Source: CAZUVQ01 sp964623915
Lineage (GTDB): Bacteria; Bacillota; Clostridia; UMGS1883; UMGS1540
Direction of reading: 5' to 3'
Assembly (NCBI GenBank): GCA_964623915.1
Contig: CAZUVQ010000025.1
Location: forward strand, 1 to 19,477
DNA: 19,477 nt
Shown: positions 6,888 to 16,937 of the stretch, one piece after another
Position numbering within the stretch: position 1 is the first letter of the stretch
How the letters are laid out: every line of letters begins with the position of its first letter
The notes under the pieces: generated by a model
What the model saw: only the letters and a program-made list of their open reading frames with translations
Databases searched by the model: none
What the model was told of the DNA's origin: nothing
Program-made: the position numbers and the translations under genes

Positions 6888-8132
6888 ATGGCTAGTCTTA
6901 AAGGTGCGTGTATTATCGGTCAGTCCGGAGGGCCGACTTCGGTAATAAATGCAAGTGCATATGGTGCAATAAAAGCTGCTCTTGACAGCGAGGAAATCAC
7001 AAAGGTTTATGGTGCTTTAAATGGTATTTTAGGTGTGCTCAATGATAACCTTATCGATATGGGCGCAGAAGATCCCGACGAACTTGCTCTTATGAAGTAT
7101 ACTCCCTCTTCGGCACTCGGCTCATGCCGCTATAAGCTTAAGAGTGCAGATGTTGACGATACAGATTACAAGAAAATTCTTGAAATCTTTAAAAAATATG
7201 ATGTTCGCTATTTCTTCTATAACGGCGGAAATGACTCAATGGATACCTGCAACAAAATTTCAAAATTTATGCTTGAAAACAATTATGAATGCAGAGTTAT
7301 GGGTATTCCCAAAACAATTGATAATGACCTTGCGGGGACAGACCATTGCCCTGGCTATGCCTCGGCAGCAAAATATATTGCGACCTCAGTTATGGAGGTT
7401 TACCACGATGCTCGTGTTTATGACACAGGCATGATTACAGTAATTGAAGCAATGGGTAGAAATGCAGGGTGGCTGACAGCATCTGCCGCACTTGCAAATA
7501 TCAACGGAAACGGTCCCGACCTTATTTATCTCCCCGAAGTTGCTTTTGACATTGACAAGTTTTTTGAAAGTGTTGTAAAAATTTATAAAAAACAAAACAA
7601 ATGTATTGTAGTTGTATCTGAAGGGATAAGGGATAAGGACGGAAAATATATTTCAGAATACGGTGCAGATTTAGCAAAGACAAAAGACAGCTTTGGTCAT
7701 TCTCAGCTTGGTGGTCTTGCAGCATATTTGGCAGATATTGTCAAAGAAAGAACCGGTGCTAAGGTTCGTGGCATTGAGTTATCTCTTTTGCAAAGATGTG
7801 CTGCACACTGTGCTGCACAAACAGATATTGATGAATCCTTTTCAGCCGGACAAGCTGCTGTTACAAATGCTATAGCCGGTATTACAGATAAGATGGTAGG
7901 CTTTGAAAGAGTAACAGAAAACGGTAGTTATAAATGCAATATCAAACTTTTCAATCTTGATGAAGTTGCCAATGCCGAAAAGAAAGTTCCTGTCGAGTGG
8001 CTTAATGAAACAAAAGATGGACTAAATGAAAAGTATATTGATTATGCTCTTCCGTTGATACAGGGCGAGACTAAGCTTCACAAGGAAAACAGCCTTCCCC
8101 GCTTTGTTAAATTAAAAAAAGTTAAGGTTTGA
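6888..8132 (+). CDS. pfp: PPi-dependent 6-phosphofructokinase
   Basis: 414-residue cytosolic enzyme phosphorylating fructose-6-phosphate, predicted to use PPi reversibly. GQSGGPTSVINAS (11-23) is the phosphoryl-donor loop. NGGNDSMDT (112-120) has Asp (D116) where ATP-type enzymes have Gly, and PKTIDND (141-147) has Lys (K142) where ATP-type enzymes have Gly or Ala. These two residues are the accepted sequence markers for PPi use. D145 is the predicted catalytic base. EAMGRNAGWLTA and GIELSLLQRCAAHCAA are further family motifs, the latter in place of the GYIQRGG of short ATP enzymes. AAGG precedes the ATG. First gene of a two-gene operon, 24 bases before an ATP-type phosphofructokinase. The Asn in GGND (usually GGDD) is a small deviation. 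Confidence 0.92.
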   Translation: MASLKGACIIGQSGGPTSVINASAYGAIKAALDSEEITKVYGALNGILGVLNDNLIDMGAEDPDELALMKYTPSSALGSCRYKLKSADVDDTDYKKILEIFKKYDVRYFFYNGGNDSMDTCNKISKFMLENNYECRVMGIPKTIDNDLAGTDHCPGYASAAKYIATSVMEVYHDARVYDTGMITVIEAMGRNAGWLTASAALANINGNGPDLIYLPEVAFDIDKFFESVVKIYKKQNKCIVVVSEGIRDKDGKYISEYGADLAKTKDSFGHSQLGGLAAYLADIVKERTGAKVRGIELSLLQRCAAHCAAQTDIDESFSAGQAAVTNAIAGITDKMVGFERVTENGSYKCNIKLFNLDEVANAEKKVPVEWLNETKDGLNEKYIDYALPLIQGETKLHKENSLPRFVKLKKVKV

Positions 8133-8156
8133 TTATTTTTTACCGGAGGCGAAAAA

Positions 8157-9140
8157 ATGGCAGACGAAATCAAAAGAATTGGTGTTATGACAAGCGGCGG
8201 CGATGCTTCGGGTATGAATGCCGCAGTTCGTGCAGTATGCCGAAGTGCTATTGCCCAGGGGCTTCAAGTTTTTGGAATAAACCGCGGATATGAAGGCCTT
8301 ATTACAGGTGATTTGTTTTTAATGAACATCCGTTCCGTTTCTGAGATTCTGCACCGTGGCGGTACTGTATTGTATTCGGCACGATGCCCGGAATTTAAAA
8401 CAAAAGAGGGTATTGAAAAAGGTGTTCGTACATGTAAACAGTTCGGCCTTGACGGAATAGTTATCATAGGTGGTGACGGTTCATTTCGTGGGGCAAGGGA
8501 TTTATCCATGTCAGGAATACCCTGTGTAGGTGTTCCTGCCACAATTGATAACGATATTTCTTGTTCTGACTATACGATAGGTGTGGATACTGCTTTGAAT
8601 ACCATAATTGAAAGCGTTGACAAAATCCGTGACACCTCTCATTCCCATGATCGTTGCAGCCTCGTTGAAGTTATGGGAAGGCATTGCGGTTACCTTGCTT
8701 TAAATGCCGGTATTTCAACAGGTGCTACCGCTATTCTCGTGCCTGAAAAGCCTCTTGATTTCAAACACGACATTGTTGAACGAATGCAGTATACACGAGG
8801 TCTTGGCAAAAAGCATTTTATAATTCTTGTTGCCGAGGGTGTAGAGTATGAGGGCGGAATTACAAAAATGGCAAAGGATATCGAGGAAGCAACCGGAGTT
8901 GTAACTAAAACCACTGTTTTAGGTTATATTCAGCGAGGTGGTTCTCCTAAGGCTAAGGACAGAATTGTTGCTACAAGAATGGGCGTTTATGCCGTTCACC
9001 TTTTAAAAAGAGGTATCGGCAACAGAGTTGTTGTTATGCGTGGTGAAGATATTATTGATTATGATATAGAGGAAGCTCTTAAAATGAAAAAGGAATTTGA
9101 TGATGATTTATATACAATCTCACATGAAATTTCTATATAA
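8157..9140 (+). CDS. pfkA: ATP-dependent 6-phosphofructokinase
   Basis: 327-residue enzyme of the bacterial PfkA group, committing fructose-6-phosphate to glycolysis using ATP. TSGGDASGMNAAVRA (12-26) is the nucleotide loop, with Ser18 where most relatives have Pro. GGDGS (105-109) and PATIDND (127-133) are the ATP-type versions of the motifs that differ in the neighbouring pfp product. D131 is the catalytic base. EVMGRHCGYLAL and GYIQRGGSP complete the substrate site. Length is normal. A strong GGAGG lies just upstream of the ATG, and the gene shares a transcript with pfp. It ends at a strong bidirectional terminator facing the giant surface-protein gene. Confidence 0.96.
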   Translation: MADEIKRIGVMTSGGDASGMNAAVRAVCRSAIAQGLQVFGINRGYEGLITGDLFLMNIRSVSEILHRGGTVLYSARCPEFKTKEGIEKGVRTCKQFGLDGIVIIGGDGSFRGARDLSMSGIPCVGVPATIDNDISCSDYTIGVDTALNTIIESVDKIRDTSHSHDRCSLVEVMGRHCGYLALNAGISTGATAILVPEKPLDFKHDIVERMQYTRGLGKKHFIILVAEGVEYEGGITKMAKDIEEATGVVTKTTVLGYIQRGGSPKAKDRIVATRMGVYAVHLLKRGIGNRVVVMRGEDIIDYDIEEALKMKKEFDDDLYTISHEISI

Positions 9141-9142
9141 TT

Positions 9143-9190
9143 AAAAAAATTATCATCCGCCCTAAAAATAGGCGGATGATAATTTTTTTT
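9143..9190. terminator. Bidirectional terminator between pfkA and surface-protein gene
   Basis: A 19-base left arm (9143-9161, ending ATCATCCGCC) and right arm (9171-9189, starting GGCGGATGAT) pair perfectly around a 9-base loop. A and T runs at the outer ends serve both directions. It starts two bases after the pfkA stop and ends five bases before the stop of the convergent giant gene. Confidence 0.95.
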
Positions 9191-9194
9191 GACT

Positions 9195-12100
9195 TTATTT
9201 CAAATTATATTTTATAATTTTTGCTACAACCTTTGCCGCCTCTGCCCTACTTGATATTTTATGGGGCTCAAATTTGTTTTCTCCTGTTCCCACCATAATT
9301 TCGGATGCTCGCATTGCATCAATTGCCTCTCTTGCCCATTCGCTGAGAGAAGCACTATCTTCAAATTTTTCTGCACCCTTTTGTAGCGAACACCCAGCAT
9401 ATGCCAAATATCTATATAACATTGTCGCCATTTCCTCGCGGCTTATGCTTTTATCCGGCGAAAATGTATCGTAACTAGTGCCTGTTGCAATGAGATTTAA
9501 CAATGCCCATTGCACAGGTTTTTCATACCATATGCCGGAAGGAACATCTTTAAATTGCGTTGTTTCTTTTGTAAGCTCTGTATTATCAAGCCTTGACAGC
9601 ATGGTAACAAATTCGGCTCTTGTTAAAGTTCTGTCTTTATCAAATATGCCTTCGGATATACCCTTTACTATATCTCTTGCTGCTAGAAAATCAATGTATT
9701 CCTTTGCCCACGATAGATCATCAGAAAAGGACACTTTGTTGTGTTTTACAATAAATCTGCCTGTTTCCCCTGTCATAAACAAGATTCTCCCTGTTTTTAA
9801 ATCATACAAGGAATATATCAGCGGCTTTATAGTTTCGGATTCATTTGTTTGGTATACCAAAATACTGTTTGGATCCTCAACGTTATCTGGCGTATGTGGA
9901 ATACTTACAAAGATGTTACCTCCAAAGTAATCTATGCTATCATTTTCTGTTTTAAGTGTTAACTCAAAAGTATTGTCTTTGTTATCAAGAGTTATAACAA
10001 CTGATTTTCCTGATGCTTTCTCCATTATCCCATCTATCGCTTTGCGGTCAAGTGAGATGTTTCCGACAATACTGTTGATTGTTAGCCTATTGATTTTACT
10101 TGCTGCAAGGGCATTTAAATTCTCGGCTGTAAGTGTAACTTCAACCTGCTTTGCATTAGCACCACCTGAAGAATCCACCACTAAGGTGCCGCTGAGGCTT
10201 GCAAGTGTTTTTGCAAATAATTTCTCATCCACACTTAAAATCAGCTTTTCACCTTCGGTCTTTTCTTGGCTTTTGAAGCTTTTATTTTCTAAGCTTTCAT
10301 CAGATACATCCTTTGAACCGGTATAGCTTCCTCCTGACGACCCTGATTTTACGTTTACGGTGAGGGCAATTTTCTTTTTCACTCCATCCGGTACGGTATA
10401 AGGGGTATCTATGACTTCAAATGTGCCGTCCTCATATGAAACCGATTGTTCACTTTCAGGTTGCAGGTGCGCTGTGATAGTTGCAGTTCCGGCTGACATA
10501 GGAACCAATAACCCGTTTGATAAAACTGACACAACCTCAGGTGCTGAGGATTTATAGACCACCTCAAGCGGATATGTTTTTTCTTCCTCTGCTGCTTCAA
10601 TTTGCTTTTTTAGAGTGACAATATCATTATAACCCATTGTAATTTTAGCACCATCAGACAGCAGTTTTCCGTCTTTGTTGATGTAAAAACTCTCTACGCT
10701 GTCTATAGCCTTATTTGCATCTGCCGAAACTTGCCTTATAATCTCTTTGCTCGCCTCAAACTCTCCGAATTTTAGTGTGATTGGAAGGAGGTCAAATCTG
10801 CTGCCATCCTCTGCTGTCTGAAGCTCACCAAAGCTTGTGCCGTTAAGATTTACCTCAAGAGAGATTGTGCGTGTTTCCCCTTCAATAATCTTAATGGGTT
10901 TCGTTTGGAGTACCTTGTTTCCTGCTGATACGGTAAAAACGTCTCTAAATGCCTTGTTTCCATTATTTTCTGCCACAAAGCTTATCAGTGCTTTATCGCT
11001 GTCTATAAGCTTGCTTTCCAAGATATGCAAGAGTATATCCGGCTTAATGCTCACGCTTTCTTCCTTAAAAGTTAATATTTCATCTTCGCTTTTTACACGA
11101 AAACCAACTGTCATTTTCTCCGCATCAGATAAGTCATCCGGCATTACAAAGCTTGCCGTCACAGTTTCGCTGTCTCCGCCTAAAATATAATCGCCTCCCT
11201 GTGAATCCGGCACCCATTCACCCTCGTAGAAAGTCTGCCCGTTGTAAGTTGCAAAAACTTGTGTTTCATACCCTTCAAAAGGCTTAAGACCAGTGTTTTT
11301 CACTTGTGTGGTAACTGACACACTTTGCCCTGCCAAAGGAAATTTTTTATCTAAAGAAATATCCCCTAATTCTAAATCATTTGTAATAACATATGTATTA
11401 ACAGCAAGGGTGCGTATACAGCCAGTGCTTGTGAAACATTCTGCATCAGGGTCATACTGCGGATTGTGCCTTGCATAGGCTATGGTAAACACGTTCTCAT
11501 CTGTTACCGCAAAAGATAAATCAGAAAAGCTTTGCCCCTCATCTGTGGTGACCTGAACCGGCTTTGACCATGGAAAACTCTCATCACCCTCCGTTTGCGG
11601 CACTGTGCAAGCGGCGAAAATCTGCCGTTCCATATTGATATTTCCCGGGTCGTCAGTTCCCTCGTCCCCTTTCTTCAAACCGTTTTTATAGCTAATGCCG
11701 TCCTCTGTCCAGAATGCATAAACACAATCTCCATCCGTTTCTATCTGATATTCATCAATCATCTGTTCTTGCTGCACCGCCGGTATTATATGGGAATCCC
11801 TTGAGGTATTTGTTTTGTCTATGATATAGAATACCTCTCCACTGCCCGGAGCAGTAACTTCTTTTAAGGCATCACCCGATAAAAGATTAGTAATATTTGT
11901 ATAGACAAGATTGCCGTCGCTCAACCAATATAGATAATTTATTCCATCCTTATAAATAAACCTTGGTTGTGTGTCTTTCGTGTCGTTGTTTGTAATTTCT
12001 ATCGGCAGCGAAAATAAGTTGTCCACGTAGTTATATGTTTGAACATATAAATGTTGGTCAGCTTGCGTCTTTAAATCACTGTCATCATCTATGATATATG

Positions 12101-15100
12101 CTAAAACGGCAAGGGAATTATGAGTGGTTAAATCCATTTCAACAACGCGTGGATCATCAAGCCCGTCATATGGCAAAACCACCTGACTTGTACCCGTATA
12201 GGTAGGTGTAAACGTTTCTGCCTCTTCCCCCTCGCCTATTGTGACAGGTTCCCCCTCAATTTCATTTTCAGTTTCCTCAATCTTAGCCTTAGGTGCAAGC
12301 GACAAAAACCGCTGCCCGTAAAATTTTTCAGCATCAAGACTTTCTGATGGTAAATAAGTTTCGTTCCATAAAAAACTGCCCGTCGCCTCATTAATTTCTG
12401 CATAGCGGTACGCAATGACACTGTAAGCATTTACAAGATCACCATAAAGCTTCTCAGGAGCTTCGTCATGCGAAACCTTGTCGTAATCTGTTTTGGTGTA
12501 ATAAACCATAAGCCTTTTTGTGCCCGTGTCGTAGGAAATCTTAGGATTCAAATCTGCATAATTATCGCCATCTGAAACCGTTTTTGTAATTTCAAAAGGC
12601 TCACCAAAGCTTTCTTCCTGCACATCAAACCATGCTCCGCTTATGTTCATACTGCTTAAAATATCTATTTGCGTATCGTCTGCGGTAAATGCTCTGCCCG
12701 CATCTGACCAGCTGACCAAAACCTTATCCCCAACTATAAATACGTCCGGATTTTCGTCCCAAGTACCATCTGCATCTATCGGCAACGGCACTGAAGCACT
12801 CTGACCCTCAATAACTGAATACATCAGTGATGCTCGATTTCTAACATCTCTTGCCGCATCGTCATCAATAAAGAGTAAAAGTGTTTTGTCTTCACCTATT
12901 TTTAACAGTTTGGTATTAGGATTTGGATATGCGCCTGTCAGAAGCACATTTTCGTCACCGCTCTTTACGCCCTGAGGCAACTCTTCATCAAGCTCGGTAT
13001 TCCAGCCTCTTCTCTCTGATATGTAATCGCGTGGCATAATATCTTCATCTGAAACTAAATCAAGCTTTTCATAGAGATAATCTTGATATGGGTCATTCAG
13101 CACGGAATCCATCGCTCCCTGCCAGCTTTTTCCATATGAAAAGAGGTCGATACGTTTGCTTTTGTAAAGCGTCCAGCTTTTTTCTATAAATAAAATCTTC
13201 AGCTTAAGCTTTGCCGACATAACAAGTTCTCCACTGCCCTGCGAGCTTTCGGAATTGCCAAAAATCGGTTCTGTGAATTTAAAGTTAAAATCGGCTGTTC
13301 CCGAAACCTCCAATTTAATGTCGTCGGAACCACTTCCTGCTGAAAGCGTAACATAAGGCTGTATAATGAATGTGGTATATACATCATAGTCAGCAGGGTT
13401 GAGCGAAACTTTACCATCCTTGCCATCCAACTTGTACCTTACATGATACGGATCTTTATGGTCTGCATCAGCGGCTATAATAGCAGTTGCACTCCCTCCG
13501 ACAGAAAGCGTTACCGTAATCGGTATTCCGACAGGGGTCATGAAGTTCCTGCTCTTTTCGTAATTACCCTTTGCCGTTGCCATAAGCACAAGTGAAGAAA
13601 AATAATATGATCCGTCATCAGTCCAAAGCTTGTCCTCGCCCTGTTTTTGTCCAAGCTCCAAAGTTATGGCTATGGAAATTTCATATGTCATATGAAAGTC
13701 TCCCCCGCCTGAGGATTTTTTCTTCGGATTTTCCTTTTTTTCATTGATCTCGGCAATTACTGCATTTTTGTCCTTGTCCTCTGTTTTCTTCTCTAATTCT
13801 TCTTTGTTGCTGGTCTTCTCATCATTGGCATCGTCCTTTGCCTTCTCCTTAAACTCTTTAACATAATCTCCATCAAAGCCAAAGGATAATGTTTTTGTTT
13901 TTCTTTTCAATCCATTTAAGTCTGTGTAAACTTCAGGGTCACCTTCGGGCATTACAACACCAATTCCCAAGTCGTATTCATTGGTTATCTTCCCTATCAT
14001 TTCAACCATCGGTTGTATTGGTGTTTTAAATGAGGAAATTATATCAATCCCTTTTAAATCTTGTGTGAAAACAAGCCCTACACGCACCTCCGGGAACTCC
14101 TGAAGAATTTCCCCCTCTCCATCTGCAAAAATCCCTGATATATTCATAGTATAACCGGGCTCGATTTTCTCCTCTAACGGGTTTAGGCTATAAGAGAATT
14201 CTTCGCCGTACGGCGCGCCTGTACGCACATCCATAAACACTTTACCGTCGTTGTCATATATACGAATTCTGGAATCATTGGGGACAATTCCGGCTTTTGC
14301 ACCATTTATGCGATAGGAAAATTTAGTTGTTTTGTCCTGTATAGGAACAGTGGAGTTTTTTTCACTTAACCCCAAGTCTTTCTCATCACTGCCGCTGATG
14401 GCATAAGCATGAAAGTCATAGGGCTTCACAAGACTGCTGGTGGTAAAATAACATTGTGTAAAACTACCTGCCTGCCCGGCGAAATTGTAAGTTTGTCCCC
14501 TATAAAAAAGTTGCCCCTGATAATAATTTCCATCCTGATATACCGGGTCAGAATCTTTGTATTTCCCGTCAATCAACTCGTCTGGATCATCATCATAAAT
14601 TCTCTTGCCGTTGATATAAACTTCCCCATCCTTAATCGGCAAATCGATGGACATTACATCAGGATTTAATACAGTTGAATAATTTTCATAAAGACCGAAC
14701 TCGACACTCCACAACACTGTTGCGCTCTGTTTTCTTTCAAAGGTATAGTAAATTTTGGACTGATTGAAATATCCCGGTCTATAAGAAAAGTTATTTCCGT
14801 AATAAACCTTTTCGTCTAAGAAATCGAGTTTTGTAGAACGTTCATCAACAAAACCCATTGCTTTGAACCTTTTTAACAGCTTTTCATACTCGCTTTTGTC
14901 ATACTGTCCATCACCATTGATATCGGGCGATTTATCCTGCCACTTTGCCATAAACCCTGGTGATAATATCGACTGCATTTTGTAATATGCAAGGGGGTTG
15001 GCATTGTCTATGCTCACTGGTATTTGTATTCCTCCTGCGACGGCCTGTTTCCCTTCCGATGTGGAAACTATAATTCCATCTCGTGAGGATGCCAGAAAAT

Positions 15101-16937
15101 CAATTACAACCTCTTGTGTTTTCATGGGCCATGATGTCCCTGCAAACTTCTTGCTTCCCTCTATACAAAGAGTAGCAAAATCATCAATTTCCCACCCCAA
15201 TTCTTTAGGTTTGCCGGAAAAAGTGAAAGCATCGTTCTCATAAGCTATTTCATACTGCGCTCTCTGCGTTCCGTCTGCCCTAAAAACTGTCAGATACGAT
15301 TTGAGCGGTTCACCGAATTCCCTCTCGGCGTCCTTGTCAGGAAATGACGGATTAAATAAATAATCCCATTGCATCTCAAAAACAGGATTTTGCGCAGAAT
15401 CGTTCCATACCCTGTCAATCTGTTCCTTGAATTCACTCCATGTATATGAGGTATCATTCAATTTGTATACAGGCTGTGAAACTTGGTGTTTGTAAGTGTT
15501 AGGATTGGCTGTTATTGAAAGGTTTGGCTCTCTAAAGTTTAGCTCAAGTGAATTTCTTTTATATTCAAAAACATAATTTACTTTTGTGTTTGCATCAAGT
15601 TCTGTCACGATTATACATTCCGGAGTCAGATATTTACTTGTATAATTGTAGTAGCCATCCCCTCCAAACGAAGTCCAGACAGGTGGTTTTGTGGCATATG
15701 TGACATCTGCAGTCAAATTTTCTAACATATCCCCAACGTAAATGTCCGCAAAGGTTGACATGAAGAAGGGATTCTCACTATTTTCAAAAGATATAAAGGT
15801 ATTTTTTGTTTTATTTTTATCAGTAGCGTTTTCTAACCATCCGTTATTCCTGTCATCGAAATTTATCTGAATAGTAGTCGGTATTTTTGCAAATCTCGGT
15901 CTTATCGCAATGGTTCCGTTAAATACAGCATCAATAATACCTGTCTTATTGAAAAAATCTGCATTTAATATAAGCTCTGTGCCTGAAAAAGGAATCCAAT
16001 TGTTACCGTTTTTTATTTCAAATCCGGCAAAACTTGCATACTTACCGTTTGGATTATCGGAGCTGTACTGATATCCAAACTCGATTCGGTCAGAACGGTA
16101 CACCTTTGGATTATCGGGAGATTCCTGGTAATTGCCCACATTGGAATAAACACCCTTAACATAAAGACTACCCGGAATGTATTCCTGATACGTCTCACCC
16201 TTTGAAATAATCCCGTTTATCAAGTTGTATTTTTTCTTTTGTAGCTTTGCTGCTTGTAGAATTTCAGTGCTGAATTGTTTTAAATTTAAAGTTATATTAT
16301 AGACTTGAGATAAACCAATGTACGACCAACTTTTTGCACTGAACACAAGCTCTTTGCTATTTTTCCAAGTTTCCGAATCAAACAAATCAGTTTCTTCAAA
16401 GTAAACAACACTAACCTGGTCATACCGTTTATAATGTTTGTTTAAAGCTTTAGGGCGAATAATAAAAGAAAAAAAATCGTTGTTTCTATCCAATGAAAAC
16501 GACGATGAATATGGTCTTCCACCGGTTTGAAAAAGTTTATATGAAACTGAATTAACGCCACCAAAGCTGCTGATAGGGTAAGCATTTCCAACTAATACGT
16601 GACTGCCAATCTCATATTTTAGTCCGCTTGTGTAGTCTACAGGTACTCTATCATAAATGGAGATTGAATCCTCCTTGAAATCCATTCCGCTTAATGTCCA
16701 TGTTCCTTTTTTATCCGAATATCCATATTCAGTTATTTTTTCCGCATTGGTATTTTCCGTTACGGCGGCGTCCAAATCCATTTTTGAAATATCGGAATTT
16801 TTTACAATTTCTTTTGTAGGAAGTGTTATGACCGCCTTTGCCTTTTCGTGATTGACATTGTCGTTTTCATAGTCAAGCGCAACAGTAAAATACCTGTCAG
16901 AAACACCTTCGGGATTGTCAGATACATTTATTATCAC
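9195..16937 (-). CDS. Giant SLH-domain surface protein, C-terminal part (2580 codons)
   Basis: Large extracellular protein without its own signal peptide; it continues, one frame away, the protein encoded at 16949-18010. From the GTG at 16937: residues 1-40 finish a Calx-beta domain (DRYFTVALDYEND). Long beta-rich sequence to about 1020 follows, including an EF-hand/dockerin-like loop DINGDGQYDKSEY near 669-690. A Lys/Glu/Asp-rich linker lies at about 1026-1082. About 1340-1850 has repeated strand patterns (GDCVYAFWTEDG, GINYLYWLSDGN) suggesting a beta-propeller. CARDB-like domains lie at about 1854-2045 and a BIG2-like domain at about 2116-2170 (SAGTATITAHL). Three SLH repeats fill about 2401-2580. 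SLH repeats bind secondary cell-wall polymers, so the protein should sit at the cell surface. No ribosome site precedes the GTG, so it is not an independent gene start. The ligand is unknown, and no catalytic domain is recognised. Confidence 0.9.
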   Translation of the reverse strand: MIINVSDNPEGVSDRYFTVALDYENDNVNHEKAKAVITLPTKEIVKNSDISKMDLDAAVTENTNAEKITEYGYSDKKGTWTLSGMDFKEDSISIYDRVPVDYTSGLKYEIGSHVLVGNAYPISSFGGVNSVSYKLFQTGGRPYSSSFSLDRNNDFFSFIIRPKALNKHYKRYDQVSVVYFEETDLFDSETWKNSKELVFSAKSWSYIGLSQVYNITLNLKQFSTEILQAAKLQKKKYNLINGIISKGETYQEYIPGSLYVKGVYSNVGNYQESPDNPKVYRSDRIEFGYQYSSDNPNGKYASFAGFEIKNGNNWIPFSGTELILNADFFNKTGIIDAVFNGTIAIRPRFAKIPTTIQINFDDRNNGWLENATDKNKTKNTFISFENSENPFFMSTFADIYVGDMLENLTADVTYATKPPVWTSFGGDGYYNYTSKYLTPECIIVTELDANTKVNYVFEYKRNSLELNFREPNLSITANPNTYKHQVSQPVYKLNDTSYTWSEFKEQIDRVWNDSAQNPVFEMQWDYLFNPSFPDKDAEREFGEPLKSYLTVFRADGTQRAQYEIAYENDAFTFSGKPKELGWEIDDFATLCIEGSKKFAGTSWPMKTQEVVIDFLASSRDGIIVSTSEGKQAVAGGIQIPVSIDNANPLAYYKMQSILSPGFMAKWQDKSPDINGDGQYDKSEYEKLLKRFKAMGFVDERSTKLDFLDEKVYYGNNFSYRPGYFNQSKIYYTFERKQSATVLWSVEFGLYENYSTVLNPDVMSIDLPIKDGEVYINGKRIYDDDPDELIDGKYKDSDPVYQDGNYYQGQLFYRGQTYNFAGQAGSFTQCYFTTSSLVKPYDFHAYAISGSDEKDLGLSEKNSTVPIQDKTTKFSYRINGAKAGIVPNDSRIRIYDNDGKVFMDVRTGAPYGEEFSYSLNPLEEKIEPGYTMNISGIFADGEGEILQEFPEVRVGLVFTQDLKGIDIISSFKTPIQPMVEMIGKITNEYDLGIGVVMPEGDPEVYTDLNGLKRKTKTLSFGFDGDYVKEFKEKAKDDANDEKTSNKEELEKKTEDKDKNAVIAEINEKKENPKKKSSGGGDFHMTYEISIAITLELGQKQGEDKLWTDDGSYYFSSLVLMATAKGNYEKSRNFMTPVGIPITVTLSVGGSATAIIAADADHKDPYHVRYKLDGKDGKVSLNPADYDVYTTFIIQPYVTLSAGSGSDDIKLEVSGTADFNFKFTEPIFGNSESSQGSGELVMSAKLKLKILFIEKSWTLYKSKRIDLFSYGKSWQGAMDSVLNDPYQDYLYEKLDLVSDEDIMPRDYISERRGWNTELDEELPQGVKSGDENVLLTGAYPNPNTKLLKIGEDKTLLLFIDDDAARDVRNRASLMYSVIEGQSASVPLPIDADGTWDENPDVFIVGDKVLVSWSDAGRAFTADDTQIDILSSMNISGAWFDVQEESFGEPFEITKTVSDGDNYADLNPKISYDTGTKRLMVYYTKTDYDKVSHDEAPEKLYGDLVNAYSVIAYRYAEINEATGSFLWNETYLPSESLDAEKFYGQRFLSLAPKAKIEETENEIEGEPVTIGEGEEAETFTPTYTGTSQVVLPYDGLDDPRVVEMDLTTHNSLAVLAYIIDDDSDLKTQADQHLYVQTYNYVDNLFSLPIEITNNDTKDTQPRFIYKDGINYLYWLSDGNLVYTNITNLLSGDALKEVTAPGSGEVFYIIDKTNTSRDSHIIPAVQQEQMIDEYQIETDGDCVYAFWTEDGISYKNGLKKGDEGTDDPGNINMERQIFAACTVPQTEGDESFPWSKPVQVTTDEGQSFSDLSFAVTDENVFTIAYARHNPQYDPDAECFTSTGCIRTLAVNTYVITNDLELGDISLDKKFPLAGQSVSVTTQVKNTGLKPFEGYETQVFATYNGQTFYEGEWVPDSQGGDYILGGDSETVTASFVMPDDLSDAEKMTVGFRVKSEDEILTFKEESVSIKPDILLHILESKLIDSDKALISFVAENNGNKAFRDVFTVSAGNKVLQTKPIKIIEGETRTISLEVNLNGTSFGELQTAEDGSRFDLLPITLKFGEFEASKEIIRQVSADANKAIDSVESFYINKDGKLLSDGAKITMGYNDIVTLKKQIEAAEEEKTYPLEVVYKSSAPEVVSVLSNGLLVPMSAGTATITAHLQPESEQSVSYEDGTFEVIDTPYTVPDGVKKKIALTVNVKSGSSGGSYTGSKDVSDESLENKSFKSQEKTEGEKLILSVDEKLFAKTLASLSGTLVVDSSGGANAKQVEVTLTAENLNALAASKINRLTINSIVGNISLDRKAIDGIMEKASGKSVVITLDNKDNTFELTLKTENDSIDYFGGNIFVSIPHTPDNVEDPNSILVYQTNESETIKPLIYSLYDLKTGRILFMTGETGRFIVKHNKVSFSDDLSWAKEYIDFLAARDIVKGISEGIFDKDRTLTRAEFVTMLSRLDNTELTKETTQFKDVPSGIWYEKPVQWALLNLIATGTSYDTFSPDKSISREEMATMLYRYLAYAGCSLQKGAEKFEDSASLSEWAREAIDAMRASEIMVGTGENKFEPHKISSRAEAAKVVAKIIKYNLK

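Noticed and set aside
9478..11190. Three plus-strand frames of 117-150 codons
   Set aside because: All are antisense to the SLH/BIG2/CARDB part of the giant surface gene, with no ribosome sites.
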